The notes: generated by a model not told the origin, from the sequence alone. A DNA stretch of 64,000 bases from Saccharomonospora amisosensis (GCF_011761185.1 NZ_JAAOYM010000001.1:2418001-2482000), one strand, 5' to 3'. Shown: positions 41,522 through 50,575, counted from the first letter of the stretch. Program-made: numbers and translations.

Positions 41522-43111
41522 GTGGACACAGTCGACGCCGTGGTGATCGGCGCGGGGCCCAACGGCCTGGTGGCGGCGAACCTGCTCGCGGACGCGGGCT
41601 GGGAAGTGCTCGTGCTGGAGGCCACCGACCAGCCGGGCGGCGCGGTTCGCACCGCGGAACTGACCGAGCCGGGCTTCGCGCACGACGAGTTCAGCGCCTT
41701 CTACCCGCTCGCCGCCGCCTCACCGATCCTGACCGCGCTCGGGCTCACCGCGTACGGCCTGCGCTGGCGCCACGCCCCGGCGGTGCTCGCCCACGTGCTG
41801 CCCGACGACCGCTGCGCCGTCCTGCACCGTCGCGTCGAGGACACGATGGCGTCGCTCTCGGCATTCCACGCCGGGGACGGCGAGGCCTGGCACGCCCAGT
41901 TCGCCGCCTGGTCGCGGATGCGGGAGCCGTTGCTCTCCGCGCTGTTCACGCCGTTCCCGCCGGTGCGCTCCGGGCTGCGGCTGGCCCGCACGCTTGGCGC
42001 GGCGCAAGGGCTGCGATTCGCCAGGATGCTCACCATGCCCTCGGCCGCCGCCGCCGAGGAGACCTACGGCGGCGACGGCGCCAGGCTGTTGCTGGCGGGC
42101 AACGCACTGCACGCCGACCTCGGGCCCGAACAGGCGGGCGGCGCGGTGTTCGGCTGGTTGCTGTGCATGCTCGGGCAAGACGTCGGGTTCCCGGTTCCGC
42201 ACGGCGGAGCGGGAATGCTCACCCGCGCACTGGTGCGGCGGCTCACCGCCCTCGGCGGCAGGCTGGAGTGCGAAAGAGAGGTCACCGGAGTGCTCACCGC
42301 GCGCGGCCGCGCGGTCGGTGTGATCGATGTCTCGGGTACCCGGGTGCGGGCCAGCCGGGCGGTACTGGCCGACGTGCCCGCACCGGTGCTGTACCGGCGG
42401 CTCGTCGGCCCCGACCGGCTACCCGCACGGCTGCTCGCCGACCTGGAGCGATTCCACTGGGACGCCGCCACCGTGAAGATCGACTGGGCGCTGTCGGGCC
42501 CGATCCCATGGCGAAACCCCGAGGCCGCGGCCGCGGGCACGGTGCATCTCGACAACGACCTCGCCGGACTCACCCGCTACAGCGCCGACCTGGCCACGGG
42601 CACGGTGCCGGACCATCCGATGCTCATTCTCGGGCAGCCATGCCGGGCCGATCCCTCCCGTGCGCCGCGCGGCGGCGAGGTCGCCTGGGCCTACACCCGC
42701 GTTCCGAGGGCCGCCGCGCTCGACGGAGACCGGCTGCGCCGCTTCGCCGACCATGTGCAGGGCATCGTGGAACGGCACGCGCCGGGGTTCAGCGGCCGCG
42801 TCCTCGGCAGGCACGTCGCGGGCCCGGCGCAGTTGCGGCGGGCGAACCCGAACCTGGTCGGTGGCGCGATCAACGGCGGGACCGCCGCCATCCATCAACA
42901 GTTGCTCTTCCGCCCCGTGCCGGGCCTCGGCCGCGCCGACACCCCGATCGACCGGCTGTATCTGGCCAGCGCTTCGGCTCATCCCGGCGGCGCCGTGCAC
43001 GGCGGTCCCGGCGCCAACGCCGCGAGGGCCGCGCTGGTCAGGGCCGGACTGGGCGGGCGGCTGTACCGCGGCGTGGTGGCCGCACTGCAGGAGGCCGTCC
43101 ACGCCGGTTGA
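41522..43111 (+). CDS. Phytoene-desaturase-like (CrtI-family) FAD-dependent oxidoreductase
   Basis: The roughly 529-residue flavoprotein has an N-terminal FAD site (AVVIGAGPNGLVAANLL and VLVLEATDQPGGAVRT), a middle FPVPHGGAGMLTRALV substrate-side block and a C-terminal LYLASASAHPGGAVHGGPGANAA FAD block. This is the layout of the CrtI/PDS-like NAD(P)/FAD oxidoreductases that desaturate or isomerise hydrophobic polyenes. No crtB or other carotenoid gene is adjacent, so carotenoid synthesis is not implied. The start is uncertain: GTG 41522 puts the FAD motif at the N-terminus; GTG 41447 would add 25 residues. Confidence 0.8.
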   Translation: MDTVDAVVIGAGPNGLVAANLLADAGWEVLVLEATDQPGGAVRTAELTEPGFAHDEFSAFYPLAAASPILTALGLTAYGLRWRHAPAVLAHVLPDDRCAVLHRRVEDTMASLSAFHAGDGEAWHAQFAAWSRMREPLLSALFTPFPPVRSGLRLARTLGAAQGLRFARMLTMPSAAAAEETYGGDGARLLLAGNALHADLGPEQAGGAVFGWLLCMLGQDVGFPVPHGGAGMLTRALVRRLTALGGRLECEREVTGVLTARGRAVGVIDVSGTRVRASRAVLADVPAPVLYRRLVGPDRLPARLLADLERFHWDAATVKIDWALSGPIPWRNPEAAAAGTVHLDNDLAGLTRYSADLATGTVPDHPMLILGQPCRADPSRAPRGGEVAWAYTRVPRAAALDGDRLRRFADHVQGIVERHAPGFSGRVLGRHVAGPAQLRRANPNLVGGAINGGTAAIHQQLLFRPVPGLGRADTPIDRLYLASASAHPGGAVHGGPGANAARAALVRAGLGGRLYRGVVAALQEAVHAG

Positions 43112-43140
43112 GGTGACCGGCGGAGGGGTAGTCCGCGAAC

Positions 43141-43629
43141 ATGTCAGGCGACCTCTTGCTTGGGACCTACCTCAACGACCACCACGCCGCGGCTGTCGCG
43201 GCCACCGAACTGGCTCGCCGCATGGCGGCCGAGCAGCGAGGCAGCCCCGGCAGTGAGCCGCTGCGGCGACTGGCTCTCGACCTGGAGGAGGACCTGCTCG
43301 TGTTGCGCGGGATCATGGCGGCACTCGACATACCCGTCCGGGGGTACAAGGCCGGTGCGGCCTGGGTCGCGGAGAAGCTCGGCAGGTTGAAGCTCAACGG
43401 CAGGCTGCTGCGCCGATCCCCGGCCACCCCCGTGATCGAACTGGACGCACTTGCCATGGCGATCGCGGGCAAGGCGGCGGGCTGGCGTGCGCTGCTGCCG
43501 GTGAGCGATCGGGACGGCGCGGTCGGCGAGCACCGGCTGCGCGAACTGCTCGCCCGCGCCGAGGACCAGGCCGATCGAGTCCGCGACCTGCAAGGTCATT
43601 ACGCGGCCGACGCGTTCGCGGCCGCCTGA
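43141..43629 (+). CDS. Hypothetical helical protein, 162 residues
   Basis: I do not recognise a named family. The sequence is almost entirely helical, with an N-terminal YLNDHHAAAVAATELARRMA segment, LEEDLLVLRGIMAAL and a C-terminal HRLRELLARAEDQADRVRDL. The spaced Asp/Glu/His positions recall small four-helix ferritin-like or DUF892-type bundles, but I cannot prove metal binding. It begins 29 bp after the CrtI-like gene in the same direction and may be co-transcribed. The 195 bp that follow, before the CoxL gene, hold a weak 7-bp hairpin (43761-43786) and no clear promoter. Confidence 0.7.
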   Translation: MSGDLLLGTYLNDHHAAAVAATELARRMAAEQRGSPGSEPLRRLALDLEEDLLVLRGIMAALDIPVRGYKAGAAWVAEKLGRLKLNGRLLRRSPATPVIELDALAMAIAGKAAGWRALLPVSDRDGAVGEHRLRELLARAEDQADRVRDLQGHYAADAFAAA

Positions 43630-43824
43630 TCTCGCCTTGATCTCGCCGGACCACCCGTCACCTGTGCGGGCAACGCGCCGGGACGCGTGGTCGCAGACGC
43701 TGGGGTAGGTTGCCCGGCGGGCGCACGCAAAGCTCACTTCCGTCGGGCAGAAACTTGCCCTCCCGCCGAAGCGCCCTCGGGCGGGAAGAGGCATGATCCT
43801 CGTGTAGCCGTAGTGGGAGGCCAG

Positions 43825-46080
43825 ATGAGCATCGTCGGTACCAGGGTGGTCCGCGTCGAGGACGAGAAGCTGATCACGACAGGCGGTACCTACATCGAGG
43901 ATCTGCGCGAGGAGGCGCTCACCGGCGCCGTCCACGCGATGTTCGTGCGCAGCCCCATCGCGCACGCCCGTATCACGTCGATCGACACGTCGGAGGCGCT
44001 GGCGGCACCGGGAGTGGTCGCCGTCTACACCGCCGAGGACATCGACCTCGCGCCGGGTGCGGCGGGGCCCGTGGCCGAGCCGTGGCTGGCCGACGGGGTG
44101 GTGCGCTACGTCGGGCAGCCCGTCGCGCTCGTGCTCACGCAGGAGCGTTACCAACTCGCCGACGCCGCCGAGTTGGTGGATGTGGATTACGAACCGCTCG
44201 ACGCGGTCGCCAGCATCGACGCGGCGCTGAGCGACGAGACCGTGATCTTCCCCGAGCACGGCAGCAACCTCATGCAGGAGCACGGGCACGAGTTCGACGA
44301 CAACGCGTTCGCCGACTGCGAAGTGGTGATCACCGAGACCATCGTGAATCAGCGGGTCGCGCCCGCGCCGCTGGAGGTACGGGGCGCGGCGTGCGTGTGG
44401 GGAGAGGACGGCAGGCTGACCTTCTGGCCGTCCACCCAGAACCCGCAGATGGCGCGCACGATCATCGCGGCAGGCCTCGGCGTCGGTGAGGAATCCGTTC
44501 ACGTGATCACGCCGGACGTCGGTGGCGGGTTCGGCGCCAAGATCGGGGCGGACCCCGACGCCGTCGTGATCGCCTGGGCCTCCCGCAAGGCGGGCAGGGC
44601 GGTGCGGTGGAGCGAGACCCGCAGCGAGAACATGACCGCGATGACGCACGGCCGTGCGCAGCAGAACACGGTTACCGTCGGCGGACGCCGCGACGGCACG
44701 ATCCTGGCGTTTCGGCTCGACATCGTCCAGGACGCGGGCGCCTATCCGCGAACGCTGTTCCTGCCGACACTCACCGAACTGATGGCCTCGGGTGTGTACC
44801 ACTTCCCGAAGGTGGAAGCCCGCAGCCGTGGCGTGGTCACCAACACCACGCCGATCTCCGCCTACCGGGGGGCCGGGCGGCCGGAGGCCACCGCGGCGAT
44901 CGAACGCGCGATGGACCTGTTCGCCGCCGAGATCGGGATGGACCCCGCGGAGGTCCGCAAGGTCAACTTCATCCGGCCGGACGAGTTCCCCTACCAGACT
45001 CCGACCGGCGCGGTGTACGACACCGGCGAGTACGCGCAGGCACTGGACAAGGTGCTCGAGAACGCCGGCTACACCGAACTGCGGGCGGAGCAGGCGCGCA
45101 GGCGCGACAGCGGAGATCCGGTCGCGCTCGGCCTCGGCCTCGCCACGTACGTGGAGATCACCGGCGGTGACGGGGGAGGGGAGAGCGGCCGCGTCGACAT
45201 CCACGCCGACGGTTCCGTGACCGCATATACCGGTTCCTCCCCGCACGGCCAGGGGCTGGACACCACGCTGGCCATGCTGCTGTCCGACCAGCTCGGCGTG
45301 CCGATGGACAGGATCACCGTCAGGCACGGCGACACCGACGAGGTGCCCAAGGGCGTCGGCACGTTCGGCTCCCGGTCGCTGCAACTTGGCGGGTCGGCCG
45401 TACGCCAGGCCGCCGACGAGGTGATCGAGCGCGCCAAGCAGGTGGCGGCCGAGCTGCTGGAAGCCTCCACCGACGACATGGAGCTCAACGCCGAGGCTGG
45501 CATGTGGCAGGTGCGCGGCGCGCCGTCGAGCAGGACGGTGACGTGGGCGCAGGTCGCCGAGAAGGCAGGCGAGGGGCAGCTGTCCGCGGACGTGTGGTTC
45601 GACAAGGGCACCCCGACCTTCCCGTTCGGGGCGCACCTGGCAGTGGTGGAGGTGGACACCCTCACCGGCAAGGTGGTGCTGCGCAGGCTCGTCGCCCTTG
45701 ACGACGCGGGGCCGGTCGTCAATCCGGTGACCTTCACAGGTCAGCGGCACGGCGGGCTCGGGCAGGGAGCGGCGCAGGCGCTGCTGGAGGTGATGAACTA
45801 CGACGCCGACGGCAACCCCACAACGGCCACGTTGGCGGACTACTCGTTCATCACGGCGACGGAGTTGCCGGACTTCGAGCTACTGGACATGGCCACCCCC
45901 ACCGACCGCAACCTGCTCGGAGTCAAGGGCATCGGCGAGGCCGCGACCATCGGCTCCACACCGGCCGTGCACAACGCGGTGGTGGACGCGCTGTCGCATC
46001 TAGGGGTGAAACACATCGACATGCCAACTACGCCGATGCGGGTTTGGCAGGCACTGGCGCGAGTACGGGAGGCGGACTGA
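43825..46080 (+). CDS. Form II CoxL-like molybdopterin-binding subunit (xanthine oxidase family)
   Basis: Large catalytic subunit of a molybdenum hydroxylase. The 751-residue protein has the molybdopterin cytosine dinucleotide-binding blocks [13 protein letters not shown] and [14 protein letters not shown], and a C-terminal [20 protein letters not shown] with the likely catalytic glutamate. The active-site loop reads [10 protein letters not shown], the form II signature, not the AYxCSFR of genuine CO dehydrogenase. CO is therefore unlikely to be the main substrate; an aldehyde, purine or N-heterocycle is more probable. ATG 43825 follows GGGAGG. Order in the operon is L-S-M, not the M-S-L of cox clusters. 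Confidence 0.9.
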   Translation: MSIVGTRVVRVEDEKLITTGGTYIEDLREEALTGAVHAMFVRSPIAHARITSIDTSEALAAPGVVAVYTAEDIDLAPGAAGPVAEPWLADGVVRYVGQPVALVLTQERYQLADAAELVDVDYEPLDAVASIDAALSDETVIFPEHGSNLMQEHGHEFDDNAFADCEVVITETIVNQRVAPAPLEVRGAACVWGEDGRLTFWPSTQNPQMARTIIAAGLGVGEESVHVITPDVGGGFGAKIGADPDAVVIAWASRKAGRAVRWSETRSENMTAMTHGRAQQNTVTVGGRRDGTILAFRLDIVQDAGAYPRTLFLPTLTELMASGVYHFPKVEARSRGVVTNTTPISAYRGAGRPEATAAIERAMDLFAAEIGMDPAEVRKVNFIRPDEFPYQTPTGAVYDTGEYAQALDKVLENAGYTELRAEQARRRDSGDPVALGLGLATYVEITGGDGGGESGRVDIHADGSVTAYTGSSPHGQGLDTTLAMLLSDQLGVPMDRITVRHGDTDEVPKGVGTFGSRSLQLGGSAVRQAADEVIERAKQVAAELLEASTDDMELNAEAGMWQVRGAPSSRTVTWAQVAEKAGEGQLSADVWFDKGTPTFPFGAHLAVVEVDTLTGKVVLRRLVALDDAGPVVNPVTFTGQRHGGLGQGAAQALLEVMNYDADGNPTTATLADYSFITATELPDFELLDMATPTDRNLLGVKGIGEAATIGSTPAVHNAVVDALSHLGVKHIDMPTTPMRVWQALARVREAD

Positions 46081-46082
46081 GC

Positions 46083-46553
46083 GTGCGCGTCACGATCGAG
46101 ATCAACGGACGAACGGTAACCGACGAGGTGGAGGACCGGACGCTGCTCGTGCACTTCGTGCGCGAGAACGCCGGGCTCACGGCCACCAACATCGGCTGCG
46201 ACACCACTTCCTGCGGTGCCTGCACCGTGCTGCTCGACGGCGAGTCGGTGAAGTCGTGCACCGTGCTGGCCGCGCAGGCCGACGGCCACAAGGTCACCAC
46301 ACTGGAGGGACTGTCGGGGCCGGACGGCGAGCAGCACCCGCTGCAGCGGTCCTTCCGCGAGCAGCACGGGCTGCAGTGCGGGTTCTGCACGCCAGGAATG
46401 ATCATGGCATCGGCGTCGCTGCTGGCACACAACCCGAAACCCACCCGCGACGAAGTACGTGAGGGCCTCGAGGGCAACCTGTGCCGCTGCACGGGTTACC
46501 ACAACATCGTCAGCGCGGTGATCGAGGCATCCGGTCAGGAGGTCGACAGGTGA
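46083..46553 (+). CDS. CoxS-like 2Fe-2S subunit
   Basis: The small electron-transfer subunit of the molybdenum hydroxylase has two [2Fe-2S] clusters. A plant-ferredoxin-type domain carries [16 protein letters not shown] and the following SC (about 37-60), and a helical domain carries QCGFCTPGM and [11 protein letters not shown] (about 98-145). All eight cysteines are present. GTG 46083 lies 2 bp after the CoxL stop, and the stop overlaps the start of the flavin subunit. Confidence 0.93.
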   Translation: MRVTIEINGRTVTDEVEDRTLLVHFVRENAGLTATNIGCDTTSCGACTVLLDGESVKSCTVLAAQADGHKVTTLEGLSGPDGEQHPLQRSFREQHGLQCGFCTPGMIMASASLLAHNPKPTRDEVREGLEGNLCRCTGYHNIVSAVIEASGQEVDR

Positions 46554-47368
46554 TTCCCGCTCCGTTCAGCTACCGGCGCGCGGCGTCGGTGGACGAGGCA
46601 CTCGCGGTGCTCACCGAGCACGGCGACGACGCCAAGCTCCTCGCGGGCGGGCATTCGCTGCTGCCGCTGATGAAGCTGCGGCTGGCAGCGCCCGAGCTGC
46701 TGGTGGACATCTCGCCCATCGACGAGTTGCGCTACGTCCGCACCGACGGTGACGACGTCGTCATCGGCGCCATGTCGCGTTACCACGACCTGCAGGGTGA
46801 CTCGGTGCTGCGCGAGCATGCGCCGTTGCTGGCGCACGTGTCCGGTGTGGTCGGTGACCAGCAGGTGCGTCACCGGGGCACCATCGGCGGTTCCATCGCA
46901 CACGCCGACGCGGCCGCGGACCTGCCGGCCGCCGTGCTGGCGTGCGACGGCGTGCTGGTGGCGCGTGGCCCGAAGGGGGAGCGGCGGATTCCCGCGGCCG
47001 AGTTCTTCGTCGGCCCGTTCACGACCTCACTGGAGCCCGACGAGTTGCTCACCGAGATCAGGGTGCGCAAACAGGACGGGACCGGCTGGGGCTTCGAGAA
47101 GTTCACCCGGCGCGCCATCGACTGGGCGATCGTGGGTGTCGCGGTCGCGGGTGGCTCGGTGGCACTGATCAACATGGCGGGGACGCCGATCAGGGCAACG
47201 GCTACCGAGGAAGCGCTGGCGGGTGGCGCCTCCAATGCCGAGGCGGCACGGCTGGCGGCGGAGGGCACCAACCCGCCGGACGAGGCACACGCCAGTTCGC
47301 GCTACCGGCAGCATCTGGCGAAGGTGCTCGCCGAGCGCGCGCTGGTCCAGGCCGCGACCAGGGGCTGA
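46550..47368 (+). CDS. CoxM-like FAD-binding subunit
   Basis: Flavoprotein subunit that passes electrons from the iron-sulfur clusters to the final acceptor. The 272-residue protein has the two FAD motifs of the family, [16 protein letters not shown] (about 32-47) and [19 protein letters not shown] (about 108-126). GTG 46550 overlaps the CoxS stop. It ends about 20 bp before the cysC stop on the other strand, within a strong shared hairpin. Confidence 0.92.
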   Translation: MIPAPFSYRRAASVDEALAVLTEHGDDAKLLAGGHSLLPLMKLRLAAPELLVDISPIDELRYVRTDGDDVVIGAMSRYHDLQGDSVLREHAPLLAHVSGVVGDQQVRHRGTIGGSIAHADAAADLPAAVLACDGVLVARGPKGERRIPAAEFFVGPFTTSLEPDELLTEIRVRKQDGTGWGFEKFTRRAIDWAIVGVAVAGGSVALINMAGTPIRATATEEALAGGASNAEAARLAAEGTNPPDEAHASSRYRQHLAKVLAERALVQAATRG

Positions 47369-47373
47369 GCCTG

Positions 47374-47412
47374 GGAGCGGACGGCGCTCAGCCGCTGAGC
47401 GCCGTCCGCTCC
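47374..47412. terminator. Near-perfect 39-bp palindrome, shared terminator inside the cysC 3' end
   Basis: The arms 47374-47392 (GGAGCGGACGGCGCTCAGC) and 47394-47412 are exact reverse complements with a single central base, giving a 17-18 bp stem with a minimal loop. It lies between the convergent CoxM-like gene and cysC. Its right part encodes the last residues of CysC and its stop codon. It should end transcripts arriving from either side. Confidence 0.85.
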
Positions 47413-47999
47413 ACAACACCGGTTTCCTCGGCACTCGCCACGGTGAGCAGGTCCCGGGTGCGCAGCAGGTCCAGCACCGCGGTGGCCGCTTCCTCGATCG
47501 TCAGATCACTGGTGTCTATCCGCAGGTCCGGGTCGAGTGGCTGCTCGTAGACATCGTCGACGCCGGTCATTCCCTTGATCTCGCCCGCGGCGGCACGCGC
47601 GTACAGGCCCTTGGGGTCGCGCCGCGCGCATTCCTCCACCGGTGTCGAGACGTGAATCTCCAAAAAGGACGTATCCCGCTGCTCGTGGTGAGTGCGGACG
47701 GCCGTCCTGGTCTCGGCGTAGGGTGCGATCACCGGCACCAGCGTGAGCACCCGGTGCCTGGACAGCAGTTCTGCGATGTAGCCGACCCTGCGGCCCTGCT
47801 GGTCGCGATCGTGGCGGGAGAAGCCGAGGTCGCTGGAGATCGTTCTGCGCAGCTCGTCGCCGTCGAGTACCTCAACCTCCACGTTCTCGCCCGCGAGCGA
47901 GGCGACAGCGCGAGCGACCGTCGACTTGCCCGCACCTGGCAGGCCGGTGAGCCAGACGGTCACGCCGCGGGACAGCCGCGGGCTGGTGGGTGGTGGCAT
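47388..47999 (-). CDS. cysC: Adenylylsulfate (APS) kinase
   Basis: Phosphorylates APS to PAPS, the donor for sulfotransferases. The 203-residue protein has a P-loop (TGLPGAGKST, about 18-27), LDGDELRR, LGFSRHDRDQQGRRVGYIAELL and FLEIHVSTPVEECARRDPKGLY, all typical of CysC. It is the stand-alone kinase, not a CysNC fusion, and no sulfate adenylyltransferase is nearby. ATG 47999 follows AAGGAGCG. The divergent neighbour 84 bp away encodes a sulfotransferase, the natural consumer of PAPS. Its C-terminal codons are part of the terminator hairpin at 47374-47412. Confidence 0.93.
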   Translation of the reverse strand: MPPPTSPRLSRGVTVWLTGLPGAGKSTVARAVASLAGENVEVEVLDGDELRRTISSDLGFSRHDRDQQGRRVGYIAELLSRHRVLTLVPVIAPYAETRTAVRTHHEQRDTSFLEIHVSTPVEECARRDPKGLYARAAAGEIKGMTGVDDVYEQPLDPDLRIDTSDLTIEEAATAVLDLLRTRDLLTVASAEETGVVERTALSG

Positions 48000-48083
48000 T
48001 CGACGCTCCTTCTCGATCCGGTGCCCGTGAATTTCTGGCAGCATAGACACCTTGGCAAGGCCACCTACTACGATCCCGGGCTC

Positions 48084-49250
48084 ATGACCCACCGATCCCA
48101 ACGTGTCTACGTCCATATCGGGCTGCCGAAGACGGGCACCACCTCCCTACAGGCGTTGCTGTGGCACCACCGTGAAGCGCTGGCCGCGGATGGCGTGCTC
48201 TATCCAGGCGCCGATGACACGGCTCAGCACAAGGCCGCGATAGACGTGCACCCGCAACGTTTCCCGCAGTGGAACGAGCCAGGTGTGAAGGGCTCCTGGG
48301 ACTGGCTGGTGGAGCAGGTGCGCGCGTGGCAGGGCACGTCGCTGATCTCGTCGGAGTTGCTGGCCCCGGCCAGTCCCGAGGAGGCGCAGCGGGTGCTGTC
48401 GGCGTTGTCGTTCGCCGAGATCCACGTGGTTTGCACCGTTCGGGACTTCGCGCGCCAGGTTCCTTCGGTGTGGCAGGAAAACATCAAGACCAGGGACGCC
48501 ACGACGCTGGAGGATTTCCTCGCCCACCTGCGCGGCGGGGAACTGACCGATATCAGCAGGCCGTTCTGGGACTTTCAGGACCTGCCGAGGGTGTTGCGCA
48601 CGTGGGGCGGCTCGCTGCCGCCGGAGCGGGTGCACGTGGTGACGGTGCCGCCGAAGGGCGCGCCGTCGGAGTTGCTGTGGCGGCGGTTCGCCGCCGTTCT
48701 CGGGGTGGACGCCGGCAAGTACACCACCGATGTGCCGCAGGAGAACTTCTCGCTGGGGCTGGCGGAGACGGAGCTGCTGCGGCGGGTCAACGTGGCGCTG
48801 GGGCCGGACATGCCGTGGCCGCGGTACGCGGGAGTGGTGAAGGACACCTTCGCGGCTCGGGTGCTGGCGGAGCTGGACGGTTCGACCCGCATCGCGTTGC
48901 CCCCCGGTGATCACGAGTGGGTGGCGGACACCGTGCGCCGGTTCGTCGACGCCGTCGCCGAGGCCGGCTACCACATCGTCGGCGACCTCGACGACCTGGT
49001 TCCCGCGCTGCGGGCCGAGGGCACCGCCACGGCGGTCGACATGCCCGACGACGCGGTGTTGCTGGAGACCGCCGTGGCGGCGATCGCGCGGCTCATCCAT
49101 CGAGTGCCGTCTCCGCCCCCGCCGGGGGCCGGGCAGCGCGGCGTCCACCGAATCAAGGGCAGGCTGCGCGTTCTCTCCGAGAAGCACCCGCAGGCGATGC
49201 GGGCGCGGCGGTTCTACTGGCGTGCCAAGGCTCGGCTGCGCAGCACCTGA
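48084..49250 (+). CDS. Sulfotransferase-like protein
   Basis: Predicted to transfer sulfate from PAPS to an unknown acceptor. The 388-residue protein starts with the 5'-phosphosulfate loop VHIGLPKTGTTSLQALL (about 9-25), and the 3'-phosphate block appears as VVCTVRDFARQVPSVWQE (about 114-131). The C-terminal 60 residues are basic and Pro-rich. No signal peptide is visible. ATG 48084 lies in the 84-bp divergent region shared with cysC, which suggests joint control of PAPS supply and use. The acceptor could be a lipid, glycan or small molecule; no biosynthetic cluster is adjacent to decide this. Confidence 0.82.
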   Translation: MTHRSQRVYVHIGLPKTGTTSLQALLWHHREALAADGVLYPGADDTAQHKAAIDVHPQRFPQWNEPGVKGSWDWLVEQVRAWQGTSLISSELLAPASPEEAQRVLSALSFAEIHVVCTVRDFARQVPSVWQENIKTRDATTLEDFLAHLRGGELTDISRPFWDFQDLPRVLRTWGGSLPPERVHVVTVPPKGAPSELLWRRFAAVLGVDAGKYTTDVPQENFSLGLAETELLRRVNVALGPDMPWPRYAGVVKDTFAARVLAELDGSTRIALPPGDHEWVADTVRRFVDAVAEAGYHIVGDLDDLVPALRAEGTATAVDMPDDAVLLETAVAAIARLIHRVPSPPPPGAGQRGVHRIKGRLRVLSEKHPQAMRARRFYWRAKARLRST

Positions 49251-49267
49251 CGACGGTGGGGAGCGCA

Positions 49268-49309
49268 GGACTCGCGGGCGAGAGCGGGGGACTCGCGGGT
49301 GGTCAGCGG
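49268..49309. repeat. 21-bp repeat, copy 3 (one full and one degenerate unit)
   Basis: The unit at 49268-49288 begins GGACTCGCGGGCG and ends AGAGCGGG, matching the arrays at 1808-1920 and 39731-39835 with few changes. A second unit (49289-49309) keeps the first 11 bases and then diverges into the 3' end of the convergent small-membrane-protein gene. Confidence 0.8.
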
Positions 49310-49512
49310 GTGCGCCTGCGGTACCTGGCGTAGGCCCACCAGTAGCCGCCGCCGCCGAGTAGCAGCAGCCCGCCGAAGAACCACATCAGCGGCGGCACCC
49401 CGATGGTCACCGCCGACACCACCCACATCCCCAGGCCGAGGACGGTGAGCACGGCCATCGCCCACAACCGCCGCCGCGAGAACTCCTGCTGTTCCTCGGC
49501 TTCCTGTGTCAT
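49303..49512 (-). CDS. Small two-helix membrane protein, 69 residues
   Basis: The protein begins MTQEAEEQQEFSRRRLW, then has two hydrophobic helices (about 18-36, AMAVLTVLGLGMWVVSAVT, and about 39-56, PPLMWFFGGLLLLGGGGYWW) and a basic end (YARYRRRTR). It should lie in the membrane with both ends in the cytoplasm. I recognise no function. ATG 49512 is preferred over an upstream start that adds charged residues. The 143 bp to the next gene contain nothing I can name. Confidence 0.65.
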   Translation of the reverse strand: MTQEAEEQQEFSRRRLWAMAVLTVLGLGMWVVSAVTIGVPPLMWFFGGLLLLGGGGYWWAYARYRRRTR

Positions 49513-49655
49513 AGGCCCGATCCTGCCACCGCGGTCGTGGTCGCGCCGCACATCCGGTCAACTCCCGCCGCCGTGGCCGTCGGGTTATCGGCTGTCGAGT
49601 TGCCCGCCCGGCGCGCGGCGGTACGGTAGGGCGCCGGAGGCGAGAGGAGCAGGCC

Positions 49656-50555
49656 TTGCCCGACCTCAGCACGGTGTCCATCGTGGAGTTTCCCGTGGAT
49701 GCCGCGGGGCCGTACGGGATCGCGGTCGGCGGTGACGACGCGGTGTGGTTCACCTACGTCCATGACGGCCGGATCGGCAGGCTGGCAGGCAACGGTCAGC
49801 ACACCTCCTACCGGCTGGAAACGCCGTCGGGGCGGCCGTCGATCATCACGGCCGGGCCGGACGGCGCGCTGTGGTTCACCGAGTCGCATGCCCACCGCAT
49901 TGGCCGCATCAGCACCGACGGCGCCATCACGGGGTTCGCCGTGCCCACGGCCGACGCGGGCCCGTTCGGCATCACGCAGGGTCCGGATGGCGCGCTGTGG
50001 TTCACCGAGCCGCACGCCGACCGCATTGGCCGCATCAGCACCGACGGCGCGATCACAGAGTTCCCGTTGCCGAGTTCCGGCACCTTCCCCGCCATGATCA
50101 CCGCTGGCTGTGACGGCGCGCTGTGGTTCACGCTCAACCAGGCGGACGCGGTCGGCCGCATCACCACCGAGGGAAAGGTCGACATCCACCCGCTGCCAAC
50201 GTCCGGCGCGGGCCCGGTCGGCATCACCACCGGCGGCAACGGCGCGCTGTGGTTCGTGGAGATCGTCGCGGGTCAACTGGGACGTATCACCGTCGACGGC
50301 GCGATCACGGAGTTCCCGCTGCCCGATCGTGAGGGCCGGCCGCACGCGATTACCTCGGCGGCGGACGGCAGCTGCTGGTTCACCGAGTGGGGCGCCAACC
50401 GGGTCGGCCGCGTCGGAGCCGACGGCCACATCACCGAATACGCCCTGCCCGCCCGGTTCAGCGAGCCGCACGGCATCGCGGCGGGGCGGGACGGCGCGCT
50501 GTGGGTGGCGCTGGAAAGCGGCGCGATCGCCCGGGTCGACGACTCTGCTGTATAA
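49656..50555 (+). CDS. vgb: Virginiamycin B lyase (streptogramin B-inactivating enzyme)
   Basis: Opens the macrocycle of type B streptogramins by elimination at the ester bond. The 299-residue, seven-bladed beta-propeller has repeated GPDGALWFTE-type blades. The length equals the staphylococcal Vgb, and its known active-site residues appear with a shift of about two: Tyr20, His230 (GRPHAIT), Glu270 and His272 (SEPHGIA), with Glu287 possibly matching the general acid-base region. The start is TTG 49656 with AGGAGC upstream. Chromosomal Vgb-like genes are common in actinobacteria and may confer intrinsic resistance or act on another cyclic depsipeptide. The stop codon lies within the 18-bp palindrome at 50549-50566. 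Confidence 0.87.
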   Translation: MPDLSTVSIVEFPVDAAGPYGIAVGGDDAVWFTYVHDGRIGRLAGNGQHTSYRLETPSGRPSIITAGPDGALWFTESHAHRIGRISTDGAITGFAVPTADAGPFGITQGPDGALWFTEPHADRIGRISTDGAITEFPLPSSGTFPAMITAGCDGALWFTLNQADAVGRITTEGKVDIHPLPTSGAGPVGITTGGNGALWFVEIVAGQLGRITVDGAITEFPLPDREGRPHAITSAADGSCWFTEWGANRVGRVGADGHITEYALPARFSEPHGIAAGRDGALWVALESGAIARVDDSAV

Positions 50556-50566
50556 CGACCTATACA
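50549..50566. repeat. 18-bp palindromic element, copy 1
   Basis: TGTATAACGACCTATACA has 6-bp perfect arms (TGTATA/TATACA) around a 6-bp centre. It covers the vgb stop codon in the 20-bp convergent gap. A copy with two differences lies at 61016-61033. The shape resembles a GntR- or similar dimeric-regulator site, but here it is downstream of both flanking genes. Confidence 0.6.
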
Positions 50567-50575
50567 ATCGGGCTC

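Noticed and set aside
41522-43111. Carotenoid biosynthesis gene cluster
   Set aside because: Only a CrtI-like oxidoreductase is present; no phytoene synthase, cyclase or prenyl synthase lies nearby.
39946-43116. A 1056-codon open frame on the plus strand across several genes
   Set aside because: Arg/Gly/Ala-rich without domains; it runs through the symporter gene on the opposite strand and the CrtI-like gene in another frame, both of which have clear family motifs.
43144-45750. An 868-codon open frame on the strand opposite the hypothetical gene and the CoxL-like gene
   Set aside because: It has no recognisable domain, is His/Arg/Gly-rich as expected for antisense high-GC frames, and covers two convincing genes on the other strand.
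43825-47368. Genuine aerobic CO dehydrogenase
   Set aside because: The large subunit has AYRGAGR rather than the AYxCSFR loop of form I enzymes, and the gene order is not M-S-L.
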